Shown one piece after another: positions 23,656 to 31,994 of a stretch of DNA of 41,843 bases. The notes beneath the pieces are model-generated. The model made no database searches. It was given only the letters and a program-made list of their open reading frames with translations, and had not been told where the DNA came from. A program made the position numbers and the translations under genes. The stretch is from Erysipelotrichaceae bacterium (GTDB lineage Bacteria; Bacillota_I; Bacilli_A; Erysipelotrichales; Erysipelotrichaceae): NCBI GenBank assembly GCA_030694975.1, contig JAUYTU010000012.1, positions 1 through 41,843 on the forward strand, in the 5' to 3' direction. Every line of letters starts with the position of its first letter. The first letter of the stretch is position 1.

Positions 23656-24699
23656 ATGAGAAAACTGATTCAATTTAAAAATGTCGTCAAGGATTTTGAC
23701 GGTCAACTGGTTTTAAAAGGAATTAATCTGGATATCATGGAAAATGAATTTGTCACATTGCTTGGACCCTCGGGATGTGGGAAAACGACATTGTTGCGAA
23801 TCTTAGGTGGTTTTATTGAGCAAAGCGAAGGTCAGGTCTTTTTTGATGATATTGAAATCAGTAAAGTACCTCCGTACAAACGAGAAATCAACACCGTTTT
23901 TCAACGCTATGCCCTGTTTCCGCACATGGATGTTTTCGATAACATCGCATTTGGATTGCGTATAAAAAAGACCTCTGAAAACATCGTTAAGCAAAAAGTG
24001 ACGAAGATGCTGAAGTTGGTTAACCTTGAGGGGTATGAAAACCGGGCAGTCACTTTACTTTCCGGGGGCCAGCAACAACGCGTCGCAATCGCTAGGGCTT
24101 TGGTCAATGAGCCGATGGTTCTGTTATTGGATGAACCATTGGGAGCCTTGGATTTAAAGCTTCGCAAAGAAATGCAGTTGGAGCTTAAGAAAATTCAAAA
24201 GGAAGTCGGTATTACTTTTATTTATGTCACGCACGATCAGGAAGAAGCATTAACCATGTCGGATAAGATTGTGGTTATCAATGAAGGTGAAATCCAACAA
24301 ATTGGTACTCCGACGGATATTTACAATGAGCCGGAAAACCGCTTTGTTGCGGACTTTATCGGCGAATCCAACATCATCGATGGAATCATGATTGATGATT
24401 ATCGCGTATTTTTTGACGGAATCGAATTTGAATGTGTGGATTACGGATTTGAGGACAATGAAGAAGTTGATATCGTTATCCGTCCTGAAGATTTGGATAT
24501 CGTACCGTTAGAGATGGGAAAACTGAGTGGGAAGGTTGTTTCAACGTTGTTTAAAGGTGTTCATTTTGAAATCGTTGTCGAAACACCCAATCGCAAGTTT
24601 ATCGTTCACACCACCGACAACTCGCCGATCGGTACTCAAGTCGGATTGCATTTCTTTAAGGAAGACATCCACGTCATGTGGAAAATGGGAACTTACTAG
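23656..24699 (+). CDS. potA: Spermidine/putrescine ABC transporter ATPase PotA
   Basis: A 347-residue ATPase. Walker [10 protein letters not shown] has Lys43, the Q-loop region is [11 protein letters not shown], the signature is [15 protein letters not shown] and Walker B is [12 protein letters not shown]. The C-terminal third is a TOBE-type regulatory domain. AAGGAG precedes the ATG at 23656; upstream in-frame starts fall in the regulator gene. It energises the PotBC permease. The stop lies 2 nt before the potB start. Confidence 0.94.
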   Translation: MRKLIQFKNVVKDFDGQLVLKGINLDIMENEFVTLLGPSGCGKTTLLRILGGFIEQSEGQVFFDDIEISKVPPYKREINTVFQRYALFPHMDVFDNIAFGLRIKKTSENIVKQKVTKMLKLVNLEGYENRAVTLLSGGQQQRVAIARALVNEPMVLLLDEPLGALDLKLRKEMQLELKKIQKEVGITFIYVTHDQEEALTMSDKIVVINEGEIQQIGTPTDIYNEPENRFVADFIGESNIIDGIMIDDYRVFFDGIEFECVDYGFEDNEEVDIVIRPEDLDIVPLEMGKLSGKVVSTLFKGVHFEIVVETPNRKFIVHTTDNSPIGTQVGLHFFKEDIHVMWKMGTY

Positions 24700-24701
24700 C
24701 C

Positions 24702-25571
24702 ATGAAAGCGTTTCGCAACCTGGTAAAACCGTACTTATTCTGGATGGGGATTTTTATCGTCATCCCGATGTTGCTCATCGTACTGTACGCCTTTACCCGT
24801 CAGGGCAACGATGTCATGACTTTAACGTTTACCATTGATAATTTCGTGAAATTCTTTGATCCGATTTTCTTAAGAGTGTTAGGTAAGTCGCTTCAAATCG
24901 CCTTTGTCACAACCTTAATCAGTATCATCCTGGGGTATCCGGTTGCTTACTATGTGGCCAATACCAAAGAAAAGACGCAGACGTTGCTGATTTTACTCAT
25001 TACCATTCCGATGTGGATTAATATGTTGGTACGTACGTATTCGTGGATCAGTATTTTATCAGATAATGGCTTTCTTAATGTCATACTCAAGGCTATCGGT
25101 TTAACACCAGTCAGTCTGATGTACACCGATTTTGCGGTTACCTTAGGCATGGTCTATAACTTTATGCCCTTTATGATTTTATCCATTTATACCGTGTTGG
25201 CAAAGATGGATAAAGCCCTGATTGCGGCGAGTTATGATTTAGGTGCGAATCGGTTACAGACATTCTTACGTATCGTTTTACCACTATCCATCCCCGGCAT
25301 TATTGCAGGCATCACCTTGGTATTCTTACCGGCTGTATCGACTTTCGTCATTCCAAAGTTTCTGGGCGGTGGGAACTATATGCTGATCGGTAACCTGATT
25401 GAAAATCAGTTTATCACCGTGGGTGAATGGAATTTTGGCAGTGCAATCTCTTTGATTATGGCCATGGTCATAATGGCTTCCATGATATTGACTCGGCGTT
25501 TAGACAAAGATGTGGAAGACAGTGATAAAGGTGTTAATAATGGAAACGGAGGTGTCATGTATGGTCGGTAG
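24702..25571 (+). CDS. potB: Spermidine/putrescine ABC transporter permease PotB
   Basis: A 289-residue membrane permease with about six helices. It has the N-terminal segment LVKPYLFWMGIFIVIPMLLIV and the EAA loop (AASYDLGANRLQTFLRIVLPLSIPGI). The ATG at 24702 follows the potA stop; a GTG at 24678 inside potA is an alternative that would add eight residues. It overlaps potC by 11 nt. Together with PotC it forms the channel for polyamines. Confidence 0.92.
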   Translation: MKAFRNLVKPYLFWMGIFIVIPMLLIVLYAFTRQGNDVMTLTFTIDNFVKFFDPIFLRVLGKSLQIAFVTTLISIILGYPVAYYVANTKEKTQTLLILLITIPMWINMLVRTYSWISILSDNGFLNVILKAIGLTPVSLMYTDFAVTLGMVYNFMPFMILSIYTVLAKMDKALIAASYDLGANRLQTFLRIVLPLSIPGIIAGITLVFLPAVSTFVIPKFLGGGNYMLIGNLIENQFITVGEWNFGSAISLIMAMVIMASMILTRRLDKDVEDSDKGVNNGNGGVMYGR

Positions 25572-26361
25572 TAAACCAGCGAAGATGTTACCGTTTTTCC
25601 TGATTGGCATCACATTGTTATTCTTTTATTTACCAATCCTAATTATGATCGTGTTTTCTTTTAACGGTTCTCGATCACTGACTAATTGGGCAGGGTTCTC
25701 GACGCAATGGTACACCCAGTTGTTTAACAGTCGCGATATGATGGCTGCTGTCATGACGACTGTCTCGATTGCCTTGATTTCGACCGTAATTTCGACATTT
25801 GTCGGCACAATTACGGCGATTGGCTTGTCTAAGAGCAATAAGGTAATTAAGGAGACTGTGCTGATGATCAGCAATCTGCCCATCCTTAATCCGGAAATTG
25901 TCACAGCGATCGGGTTAATGCTATTGTTCTCGGCTTTTGCGATTCGCAGGGGATTTGCGACGATGTTATTGGCTCATATCGCCTTCAGTATACCGTATGT
26001 AATTTTAACGATTTTACCGAAACTACGTACCTTGGATCCTAATTTAGCTGAGGCAGCGATGGACTTAGGTGCTACCCCTTGGCAAGCGCTGATTAAGGTA
26101 CTGGTTCCACAAATCACACCTGGAATTGTGGCTGGAGCCTTGATTGCCTTTACGATGTCGTTTGACGATTTCGTGATTTCTTACTTTGTTACGGGTAATG
26201 GAGTTAAAAACATCTCCATTCTTGTATATACGATGTCGAAGCGGATCAATCCGACGATTAATGCGCTATCGACGATCTTAGTTGTTATTATTACGATTGC
26301 GTTGGTGCTGGTTAATGCACTACCGATGTTACGGAAGAAAGAGAGGATTGCGATCGAATGA
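25561..26361 (+). CDS. potC: Spermidine/putrescine ABC transporter permease PotC
   Basis: A 266-residue permease with the family pattern FFYLPILIMIVFSFNGSRS near the N-terminus and an EAA loop (EAAMDLGATPWQALIKVLVPQI). SFDDFVISYFVTG is a PotC hallmark. GGAGGTG lies 6 nt before the ATG at 25561, which settles the start over longer in-frame options within potB. It overlaps potD by 4 nt (ATGA). Confidence 0.93.
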   Translation: MVGSKPAKMLPFFLIGITLLFFYLPILIMIVFSFNGSRSLTNWAGFSTQWYTQLFNSRDMMAAVMTTVSIALISTVISTFVGTITAIGLSKSNKVIKETVLMISNLPILNPEIVTAIGLMLLFSAFAIRRGFATMLLAHIAFSIPYVILTILPKLRTLDPNLAEAAMDLGATPWQALIKVLVPQITPGIVAGALIAFTMSFDDFVISYFVTGNGVKNISILVYTMSKRINPTINALSTILVVIITIALVLVNALPMLRKKERIAIE

Positions 26362-27398
26362 AAAAATTATTAGTACTGTTAATGGTGTTTGGATTGGTTT
26401 TGACAGGCTGTTCAGACTCTGAAAAGGAAACGTTGAAAGTTTACAATTGGGGTGAGTACATCGATGAGACGGTCATTACCGAATTTGAAGAGATGTACGA
26501 TGTCCGGGTTATCTATGATCTGTTTGAGTCCAATGAAATGATGTATACCAACTTGTTGGGTGGGGAAGTGTATGATGTGATGATCCCTTCGGATTATATG
26601 ATTGAGCGCTTGATTTTGGAGGATAGAATCCAAAAATTGGATTTCTCTAAATTATCGAACTATGATGGGGTTATGAGCAACTTAAAAGGGTTAGATTTTG
26701 ATCCCAAGGAAGAATTTTCCGCTCCGTATTTCTGGGGAAATGTCGGATTGGTTTACAACACAGAAGTTGTTTCTGAGGAAGACTTAGCGGCTGGTTGGGC
26801 TGTTTTGAAAAATCCAAAGTTCAAAGGACGCATTTATTTCTATGATTCAGAACGTGATGCCTTTTTGATTGCTTTGAAAACATTGGGCTATTCCGCAAAT
26901 ACGACGGTTCAATCGGAGTTAGAAGCTGCGTACAATTGGCTGTTGGATTTTGATGCAACAATGGAGCCGGTGTATGTTACCGATGATGTCATTGATAATA
27001 TGATTGGCGGAGCGAAGGATATTGCGGTTATGTATTCCGGGGATGCTACCTATGTCATCTCAGAAAATGAGAGTTTGGCTTACTTCGTACCTGAAGAAGG
27101 TTCGAACTTATGGGTCGATGCCATGGTTATTGCAAAAGATGCTAAAAATGTAGATTTGGCACATAAGTTTATTGACTTTATGTTATCCAAAGATGTTGCC
27201 TATTTAAATACCGCTTACGTTGGTTATACAACGACGGTTCAAGAGGTGTTTGATGAAGTGACGGGTACCGATGGTGATTACGAAGGTTATGATTCGTATA
27301 TACCGCGCACGGATAATCCGTTGGATGAAGTGTTCAGTTACAATGAAAACACCAAGAAAGTTTTGTCCGATTATTGGACGTTGGTAAAGGCTCAGTAG
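26358..27398 (+). CDS. potD: Polyamine-binding lipoprotein PotD
   Basis: A 346-residue extracellular binding protein of the PotD/PotF type. The signal peptide ends in lipobox VLTGC (lipidated Cys18). The mature part starts LKVYNWGEYIDE, the classic PotD opening, and holds DVMIPSDYMIERL and APYFWGNVGLVYN. It delivers spermidine or putrescine to PotBC. It is the last gene of the unit, followed by a strong terminator. Spermidine versus putrescine preference cannot be read with confidence. Confidence 0.94.
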   Translation: MKKLLVLLMVFGLVLTGCSDSEKETLKVYNWGEYIDETVITEFEEMYDVRVIYDLFESNEMMYTNLLGGEVYDVMIPSDYMIERLILEDRIQKLDFSKLSNYDGVMSNLKGLDFDPKEEFSAPYFWGNVGLVYNTEVVSEEDLAAGWAVLKNPKFKGRIYFYDSERDAFLIALKTLGYSANTTVQSELEAAYNWLLDFDATMEPVYVTDDVIDNMIGGAKDIAVMYSGDATYVISENESLAYFVPEEGSNLWVDAMVIAKDAKNVDLAHKFIDFMLSKDVAYLNTAYVGYTTTVQEVFDEVTGTDGDYEGYDSYIPRTDNPLDEVFSYNENTKKVLSDYWTLVKAQ

Positions 27399-27405
27399 GG
27401 ATTTC

Positions 27406-27429
27406 GGAGGCTTTCGGGCCTCCTTTTTT
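27406..27429 (+). terminator. Terminator of the pot operon
   Basis: GGAGGC (27406-27411) and GCCTCC (27418-27423) enclose a 6-nt loop, with six Ts behind. Confidence 0.88.
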
Positions 27430-27453
27430 ATTGAAAGATTTTCCGTTTTGTTG

Positions 27454-27482
27454 TTGCTTTTTAGGGGTTGGTTCGTTATAAT
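27454..27482 (+). promoter_or_regulatory. Promoter of the tRNA cluster
   Basis: TTGCTT (27454-27459), 17 nt, TATAAT (27477-27482), about 20 nt before tRNA-Cys. The nine tRNAs that follow probably form one transcript ending at 28488. Confidence 0.75.
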
Positions 27483-27502
27483 AAAAAGGCACAGCGAACA
27501 AC

Positions 27503-27576
27503 GGTTCCTTAGCCAAGTGGTAAGGCAATAGACTGCAACTCTGTGATCATCGGTTCAAATCCGATAGGAACCTCCA
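27503..27576 (+). tRNA. tRNA-Cys (GCA)
   Basis: Complete cloverleaf; acceptor GGTTCCT/AGGAACC, anticodon GCA, discriminator T73 as expected for Cys, CCA encoded. First gene of the cluster. Confidence 0.96.
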
Positions 27577-27583
27577 AGTTTTC

Positions 27584-27670
27584 GGGGATGTGGCGGAATC
27601 GGCAGACGCAACGGACTTAAAATCCGTTGATGGTAACATCGTGTGGGTTCAAGTCCCACCATCCCCACCA
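27584..27670 (+). tRNA. tRNA-Leu (TAA)
   Basis: Class II tRNA with a long variable arm; acceptor GGGGATG/CATCCCC, anticodon TAA, discriminator A, CCA encoded. Confidence 0.96.
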
Positions 27671-27739
27671 TTTTTATGGCTGGCCATCTTGCATATGTTT
27701 CTGATGTATGTTAAAATGTACAAGCCGCGATTTTCACAT

Positions 27740-27816
27740 GCGCCCATAGCTCAATTGGATAGAGCGTTTGACTACGGATCAAAAGGTTGTGGGTTCAACT
27801 CCTGCTGGGCGCGCCA
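27740..27816 (+). tRNA. tRNA-Arg (ACG)
   Basis: Acceptor GCGCCCA/TGGGCGC, anticodon ACG (A34 would be edited to inosine by TadA), discriminator G, CCA encoded. The 69-nt spacer before it is the second longest in the cluster. Confidence 0.95.
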
Positions 27817-27829
27817 ATTTGAATTATAT

Positions 27830-27906
27830 CGGGATGTAGCACAGCTTGGTAGTGCACTTGATTTGGGATCAAGGGGTCGCAGGTTCAAATCCTGTCATCC
27901 CGACCA
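27830..27906 (+). tRNA. tRNA-Pro (TGG)
   Basis: Acceptor CGGGATG/CATCCCG, anticodon TGG, discriminator A, CCA encoded. Confidence 0.96.
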
Positions 27907-27921
27907 GTAAATTTTTCAAAT

Positions 27922-27998
27922 GGCGGGGTAGCTTAGCTGGTTAGAGCGCTCGGTTCATACCCGTGAGGTCGTGGGTTCGACTCCCACCCCCGCTACCA
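27922..27998 (+). tRNA. tRNA-Met, elongator (CAT)
   Basis: Anticodon CAT with acceptor GGCGGGG/CCCCGCT. The paired (G-T) first position and resemblance to Bacillus elongator tRNA-Met separate it from the initiator. CCA encoded. Confidence 0.85.
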
Positions 27999-28024
27999 AA
28001 TGGATTTCTGTTCGGCTATGGGAT

Positions 28025-28101
28025 GGACCCTTAGCTCAGTTGGTCAGAGCTGCCGGCTCATAACCGGTTGGTCGTAGGTTCGAGTCCTACAGGGTCCACC
28101 A
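28025..28101 (+). tRNA. tRNA-Ile2 (CAT, lysidine type)
   Basis: Anticodon CAT in an ACCGG-type stem, acceptor GGACCCT/AGGGTCC. The body closely resembles Bacillus tRNA-Ile2, whose C34 is changed to lysidine by TilS so that it reads ATA. Assignment by resemblance; elongator Met is the alternative. Confidence 0.8.
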
Positions 28102-28112
28102 ATCACTAACAC

Positions 28113-28201
28113 GGAGGAATACCCAAGTGGTTGAAGGGACCGGTCTTGAAAACCGGCAGATGTGAAAGCATGCGTGGGTTCGAATCCCACTTCCTCCGCC
28201 A
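28113..28201 (+). tRNA. tRNA-Ser (TGA)
   Basis: Class II tRNA of 89 nt with a long variable arm; acceptor GGAGGAA/TTCCTCC, anticodon TGA, discriminator G, CCA encoded. Confidence 0.96.
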
Positions 28202-28210
28202 GTTTATCAA

Positions 28211-28290
28211 TGAAGATTAGATAAGATCAAACTAGATTAGATAAGATTAGATAAGATTAGACAGTATTAGATTTGTTTAGATTAGAATAC
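28211..28290 (+). repeat. 10-bp phased degenerate tandem repeat in the tRNA cluster
   Basis: Eight consecutive 10-nt blocks lie in register; six end in TTAG, and the core block ATAAGATTAG occurs twice exactly (28241-28260), with ACTAGATTAG and TGAAGATTAG close variants. It fills most of the 97-nt spacer between tRNA-Ser and tRNA-fMet. The period is close to one helical turn. No gene or hairpin is visible in it. Confidence 0.75.
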
Positions 28291-28298
28291 TTATTCAT

Positions 28299-28375
<77 letters not shown>

Positions 28376-28376
28376 T

Positions 28377-28452
28377 GGTTCCGTAGCTCAGTTGGTAGAG
28401 CAGTGGACTGAAAATCCACGTGTCGTTGGTTCAATTCCGACCGGAACCACCA
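28377..28452 (+). tRNA. tRNA-Phe (GAA)
   Basis: Acceptor GGTTCCG/CGGAACC, anticodon GAA, discriminator A, CCA encoded. Only one base separates it from tRNA-fMet. Its T-stem 5' strand (GTTGG, paired with CCGAC) is the same as that of tRNA-fMet. Confidence 0.96.
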
Positions 28453-28463
28453 TCAAACAAAAA

Positions 28464-28488
28464 GAAACGTCTCAAGACGCTTTTTTTG
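28464..28488 (+). terminator. Terminator of the tRNA cluster
   Basis: CGTC (28468-28471) pairs with GACG (28476-28479) around TCAA; a flanking A run and seven Ts complete it. Confidence 0.7.
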
Positions 28489-28491
28489 TGT

Positions 28492-29238
28492 TTAAATGTG
28501 TTTTACGTAAGTGACAATTCCTTGTTTCTTGTCTATTTCACAAACGTAATCACGGAGATAGCGGTTCATTTGTGAGACTGACGAAACAGGTTTTAGCGAT
28601 AACTCTCTAGCCAACGTTCCGCGCGCTGCCTTGGCAAGCATGGAGATGTTAACTCGTTGGTCATTTTTGATATAAACGAAGTTGACCTGAATCCAACGTA
28701 CTATGTTTCGAAGTTCAACGATATCAATCATCTCCGTATATTCGTTGGACGAACAGTTGATAATGATTTGGTGTTTGAATGTCTGAATGTCATCAATAAG
28801 CTGATCTGTGACGACATCTCGCCAGTAATTTACACCATTACCTAACTGAGGGAAATTCTTTGACAAGTCCAATCGATACATATTTATTTGGTCCAATGGT
28901 CTTAATAGGCCGTACAATGCACTTAATATGCGCAAATGTTTGTTTACTTTAGTTAGTTCCGATTTGGTCAGTGTCGTTGCATTAAAATTACGAAACGACT
29001 CTCCTTGGTAGGCATACAGAGCAATTGTTCTGGATTGGACATGAAATTCTTGCCAGTACAAAAAAGCTTGCTCAACGATTGTGTCCGATGCGTTGTACCA
29101 CAGGTAAAGCTCATCACGACTCATTTTCTTAAATTCATCCGCAATCAAATTTGTCTTGTCGATAAAAACCGGAACACTGACTTTCCCTCTGTACGTCTTC
29201 TGTTTCATTGTTTTTGTTGGCGATAACAACACAATCAT
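28492..29238 (-). CDS. yaaA: YaaA family peroxide-stress protein (UPF0246)
   Basis: A 248-residue protein of the YaaA/DUF328 family, linked in Escherichia coli to protection from iron-driven damage under peroxide stress, with a DNA-binding helix-hairpin-helix fold. Family blocks seen: LLSPTKTM at the N-terminus, AYQGESFRNF, ILSALYGLLRPLDQINMYRLD, INCSSNEY and AKAARGTLAR. The length is normal. GGGGTGA precedes the ATG on the minus strand. It is a single gene, divergent from rimO. Confidence 0.9.
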   Translation of the reverse strand: MIVLLSPTKTMKQKTYRGKVSVPVFIDKTNLIADEFKKMSRDELYLWYNASDTIVEQAFLYWQEFHVQSRTIALYAYQGESFRNFNATTLTKSELTKVNKHLRILSALYGLLRPLDQINMYRLDLSKNFPQLGNGVNYWRDVVTDQLIDDIQTFKHQIIINCSSNEYTEMIDIVELRNIVRWIQVNFVYIKNDQRVNISMLAKAARGTLARELSLKPVSSVSQMNRYLRDYVCEIDKKQGIVTYVKHI

Positions 29239-29254
29239 ACCATCACCCCATGTC

Positions 29255-29263
29255 AGTATATCA
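29255..29263 (-). promoter_or_regulatory. Extended -10 promoter of yaaA
   Basis: On the minus strand TGA-TATACT (complement of 29255-29263) is an extended -10 without a clear -35, about 17 nt before the start codon. Confidence 0.5.
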
Positions 29264-29273
29264 AAAACGACTG

Positions 29274-29300
29274 TTGCGAGGGAGAGGTTTGTGATAAAAT
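29274..29300 (+). promoter_or_regulatory. Promoter of rimO
   Basis: TTGCGA (29274-29279) and extended -10 TGA-TAAAAT (29292-29300), spacer 15 nt, about 24 nt before the start codon. Confidence 0.55.
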
Positions 29301-29323
29301 AAGAACGTTATCGAGGTAAAAAG

Positions 29324-30622
29324 ATGAAAATAGGATTTATATCACTTGGTTGCAGTAAAAATCGGGTTGACAGTGAAAATGTCATGGGATTACTGAGTGC
29401 CAATCAACATATCATGGTCGGTGAACCCATGGAGGCTGAGGCCATCTTTGTCAACACCTGCGGATTTATTACGCCGGCGAAAGAAGAAGCAATTAAAACC
29501 ATATTACAGATGAGTGAAATCAAAAAAAAGACCGGAGCGAAACTGGTTGTTTTGGGTTGTCTGAGTCAACGGTATCACGATGACTTGGTACAATTATTGC
29601 CGGAAGTCGATCGGTTCATTACGCTGGATGAATATCCGATTATGGATGAAATATTAACTAAAGAATTAGGCATTATGGTCAAAGGTGTGTATGGTAAAAA
29701 GCCGCGCTTACTCTCAACTCAACCATGGATGGGATACCTGAAGATTGCGGAGGGATGTTCGAATCGCTGTACGTACTGTGCCATTCCCTTGATCCGCGGA
29801 AATTTCCGGTCCTATCCGATGGAAGAATTGCTTGAACAAGCCAAACAACTGAATGATAAAGGGGTCAAGGAGATTGTTCTGATCGCTCAAGATACGACAA
29901 TGTATGGAATTGATTTGTATAAGAGCTATAAACTTGCGGATTTGTGCGAAGAGATTGCAAAACTTGACGGTATCCGTTGGATTCGAATCTTATACATGTA
30001 TCCGGATGAGTTAAGTAAGGAGTTGATTGACCGCTTAGCGACTATTGCTAAGGTGTTACCCTATTTTGACTTACCCTTACAACATGGCGATGATGCGATG
30101 CTTAAAGCGATGAATCGACGCGGTGATGTTAAATCTATCAAAGAAAGTGTCTCTTACATTCGTCAGGTTTTTCCTCAGGCCATAATCCGCACAACGATGA
30201 TTGTCGGATTTCCGGGGGAAACCAAAAAGCACTTCGATCATATGATCGAATTTGTCAAAGAAATGAAATTTGACCGGTTGGGTGCGTTTACATATTCAAA
30301 GGAAGAAGATACTCCGGCGTTTTCCTTTGCGAAGGAACCACGTGAATCAACGAAGAACAAGCGTTATAAAGAACTGATGATGGTCCAACAGGATATCGCT
30401 CAAAAGCTCAATGAGGTTTGGGTCGGGTTGGAAGTTGAAGTGCTTATTGAAGCGATGGATACGATCACTAAAACGGCGAAGGGACGAAGCATTCACAGTG
30501 CTCCGGATAACATTGATGGTGTGATTTACGTAAAGGTCAAAGAAAATATCAAACCCGGTCATTTTATTTGGGCAACCATCGATCATGCTCATGGTCATGA
30601 TTTGCATGCACATCAGTCATAA
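29324..30622 (+). CDS. rimO: Ribosomal protein S12 methylthiotransferase RimO
   Basis: A 432-residue radical SAM enzyme that adds a methylthio group to the conserved Asp of ribosomal protein S12. The N-terminal UPF0004 domain holds three cluster cysteines in SLGCSKNRVDSE, VNTCGF and LGCLSQR. The radical SAM motif is CSNRCTYC in YLKIAEGCSNRCTYCAIP, and the C-terminus has a TRAM domain. SLGCSKNRVDSE points to RimO and not MiaB. GAGG lies about 8 nt before the ATG. It has its own promoter and terminator. Confidence 0.95.
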   Translation: MKIGFISLGCSKNRVDSENVMGLLSANQHIMVGEPMEAEAIFVNTCGFITPAKEEAIKTILQMSEIKKKTGAKLVVLGCLSQRYHDDLVQLLPEVDRFITLDEYPIMDEILTKELGIMVKGVYGKKPRLLSTQPWMGYLKIAEGCSNRCTYCAIPLIRGNFRSYPMEELLEQAKQLNDKGVKEIVLIAQDTTMYGIDLYKSYKLADLCEEIAKLDGIRWIRILYMYPDELSKELIDRLATIAKVLPYFDLPLQHGDDAMLKAMNRRGDVKSIKESVSYIRQVFPQAIIRTTMIVGFPGETKKHFDHMIEFVKEMKFDRLGAFTYSKEEDTPAFSFAKEPRESTKNKRYKELMMVQQDIAQKLNEVWVGLEVEVLIEAMDTITKTAKGRSIHSAPDNIDGVIYVKVKENIKPGHFIWATIDHAHGHDLHAHQS

Positions 30623-30648
30623 CGAGGGAAACCTCGTTTTCATTTTTG
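30621..30648 (+). terminator. Terminator of rimO
   Basis: AACGAGG (30621-30627) and CCTCGTT (30632-30638) close a GAAA loop, with T-rich tail. The GAGG-GAAA-CCTC core is the same as in the terminator at 8977. Confidence 0.85.
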
Positions 30649-30674
30649 TTTTTTAAGTTGTTTCGGGTTATAAT
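30646..30674 (+). promoter_or_regulatory. Promoter of the polyphosphate operon
   Basis: TTGTTT (30646-30651), 17 nt, TATAAT (30669-30674), about 33 nt before sixA. Confidence 0.75.
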
Positions 30675-30706
30675 GAAATTAACGAAAGTTAAGGGTGGTG
30701 AATATT

Positions 30707-31177
30707 ATGAGTAAGAAGTTAATTCTCATCCGTCATGCGGATGCATTCCCTATGGAAAATAATGATGATGCCATGCGTGATTTGACGGAAAAAGGCAAAG
30801 AATCGATCAATGATATTGTACCCGGACTGCTTCGCTTAATTAAGAAACCTGAAGAAACGATTATCATCAGCTCGGATTATTTACGTGCCATTAAAACGGC
30901 GCTTCTGTTAGCGACTCAATGTGGATTTTCTTACGTTGGAGAACATGAATTCATTCGAAACGGGGATTTCTCTGAACTTGTAAAATTCATCATTCAATGC
31001 AAGAGTGACTCTATCATCATTGTCGGTCACCAACCCATTCTAAGTGAATGGTCACAAATGTTAACTGGAAATCCGCTGCCCTTTAAGAAGGTCGCAGCCG
31101 CAGGATTTAAATTAGATGAAAAAGATTGTGAATTACAATGGTTTTTACAGCCCAAATTCTTAAAAGAAATGAGGTAG
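30707..31177 (+). CDS. SixA-like histidine phosphatase
   Basis: A 156-residue histidine-phosphatase-superfamily enzyme. The catalytic motif LIRHADA has Arg9 and His10; the second catalytic histidine is in IIVGHQPILSEW. SixA removes phosphate from phosphohistidine proteins; this short form could alternatively act on small phosphoesters. The ATG at 30707 is chosen over the GTG at 30695, with AAGGGTGG upstream. It is the first gene of a unit with a CHAD protein, ppx and ppk1. This arrangement recurs in other bacteria and suggests a tie to polyphosphate metabolism. Confidence 0.85.
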   Translation: MSKKLILIRHADAFPMENNDDAMRDLTEKGKESINDIVPGLLRLIKKPEETIIISSDYLRAIKTALLLATQCGFSYVGEHEFIRNGDFSELVKFIIQCKSDSIIIVGHQPILSEWSQMLTGNPLPFKKVAAAGFKLDEKDCELQWFLQPKFLKEMR

Positions 31178-31181
31178 AGTT

Positions 31182-31979
31182 ATGGGATTAAAGAAAAAAG
31201 CAGAGATGATTTTACTATTTAACGATGCCATCGATGCCATCGATGAGCCATTGAAGAATGTCATTGCTTTGGATGATGATATTGAGGCTATTCATCAGTA
31301 TCGCGTTAAAATTCGTCAACTACGTTCGCTTATTGCATTTTTTAAGCCAAAGCTAAACGAAAAAACAGCGAGTGAAATTAATCTTCGACTAAAGGAAATG
31401 GCTTCCGTCTTTTCTAAAGCGCGCGAGTTGGACGTTTTATCACATCATTGGTCAGAAATTTCGGATGATCAAGTGCCGCAACAACACGATTTTGGCATAG
31501 CATTAGTAAATGCGAAGAAGCAAGCTCGCATCGAGGCCTATGCCAATTTTAAAGCGACTCAAGCAAAGAATGATTTGATTTGGATTAAAGAACAATTTGA
31601 AAGCATGTTTGAAAGTGACAAAAAGCTCTCGCAGTTTATTGAAAAGCGTTTGAGCCGGTGGTTAGCATCCATTCGTGAAGACATTGAGAAACTCGACATC
31701 ACAGATTATCCGACCATGCATCAATTACGTATTCGAATCAAGCGGTTACGTTATGCTCTGACATTGTTGAATGATTATGTCGATGAGTTAATGATTGAGA
31801 AAATCAAACCAAGCAAATTGTGGGCCGAACAGTTGGGTGTTATTTGTGATTATCAGCGAATCAAAGTAATTCTTGATGAATTATTTGTTCGTGAAGATGA
31901 ACCAAAGTATATACTATTGGATTCATTGAAAAGTGACGTTGACGAAATTCATGAGCAATTGAAAAATACTAAACTATAG
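31182..31979 (+). CDS. CHAD domain protein (polyphosphate-binding)
   Basis: A 265-residue helical protein with a CHAD domain over nearly its full length. The conserved histidine- and arginine-rich repeats are visible twice: AIHQYRVKIRQLRSL (about residues 36-50) and MHQLRIRIKRLRYAL (about 178-192). These basic helices form a groove that binds inorganic polyphosphate. No CYTH triphosphatase domain is attached. It starts 4 nt after sixA and 15 nt before ppx, so it likely guides polyphosphate or localises the enzymes on it. Confidence 0.88.
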   Translation: MGLKKKAEMILLFNDAIDAIDEPLKNVIALDDDIEAIHQYRVKIRQLRSLIAFFKPKLNEKTASEINLRLKEMASVFSKARELDVLSHHWSEISDDQVPQQHDFGIALVNAKKQARIEAYANFKATQAKNDLIWIKEQFESMFESDKKLSQFIEKRLSRWLASIREDIEKLDITDYPTMHQLRIRIKRLRYALTLLNDYVDELMIEKIKPSKLWAEQLGVICDYQRIKVILDELFVREDEPKYILLDSLKSDVDEIHEQLKNTKL

Positions 31980-31994
31980 AAAAGAGGAATAGAT

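Noticed and set aside
24678-24702. GTG at 24678 as potB start
   Set aside because: It lies inside potA, and the ATG at 24702 gives the family-typical N-terminus; the GTG remains a minor alternative.
27590-27910. 106-codon open frame
   Set aside because: Runs across tRNA-Leu, tRNA-Arg and tRNA-Pro; it is translated tRNA sequence.
28211-28290. CRISPR array
   Set aside because: The blocks are 10 nt long, contiguous and lack spacers; no cas genes are nearby.
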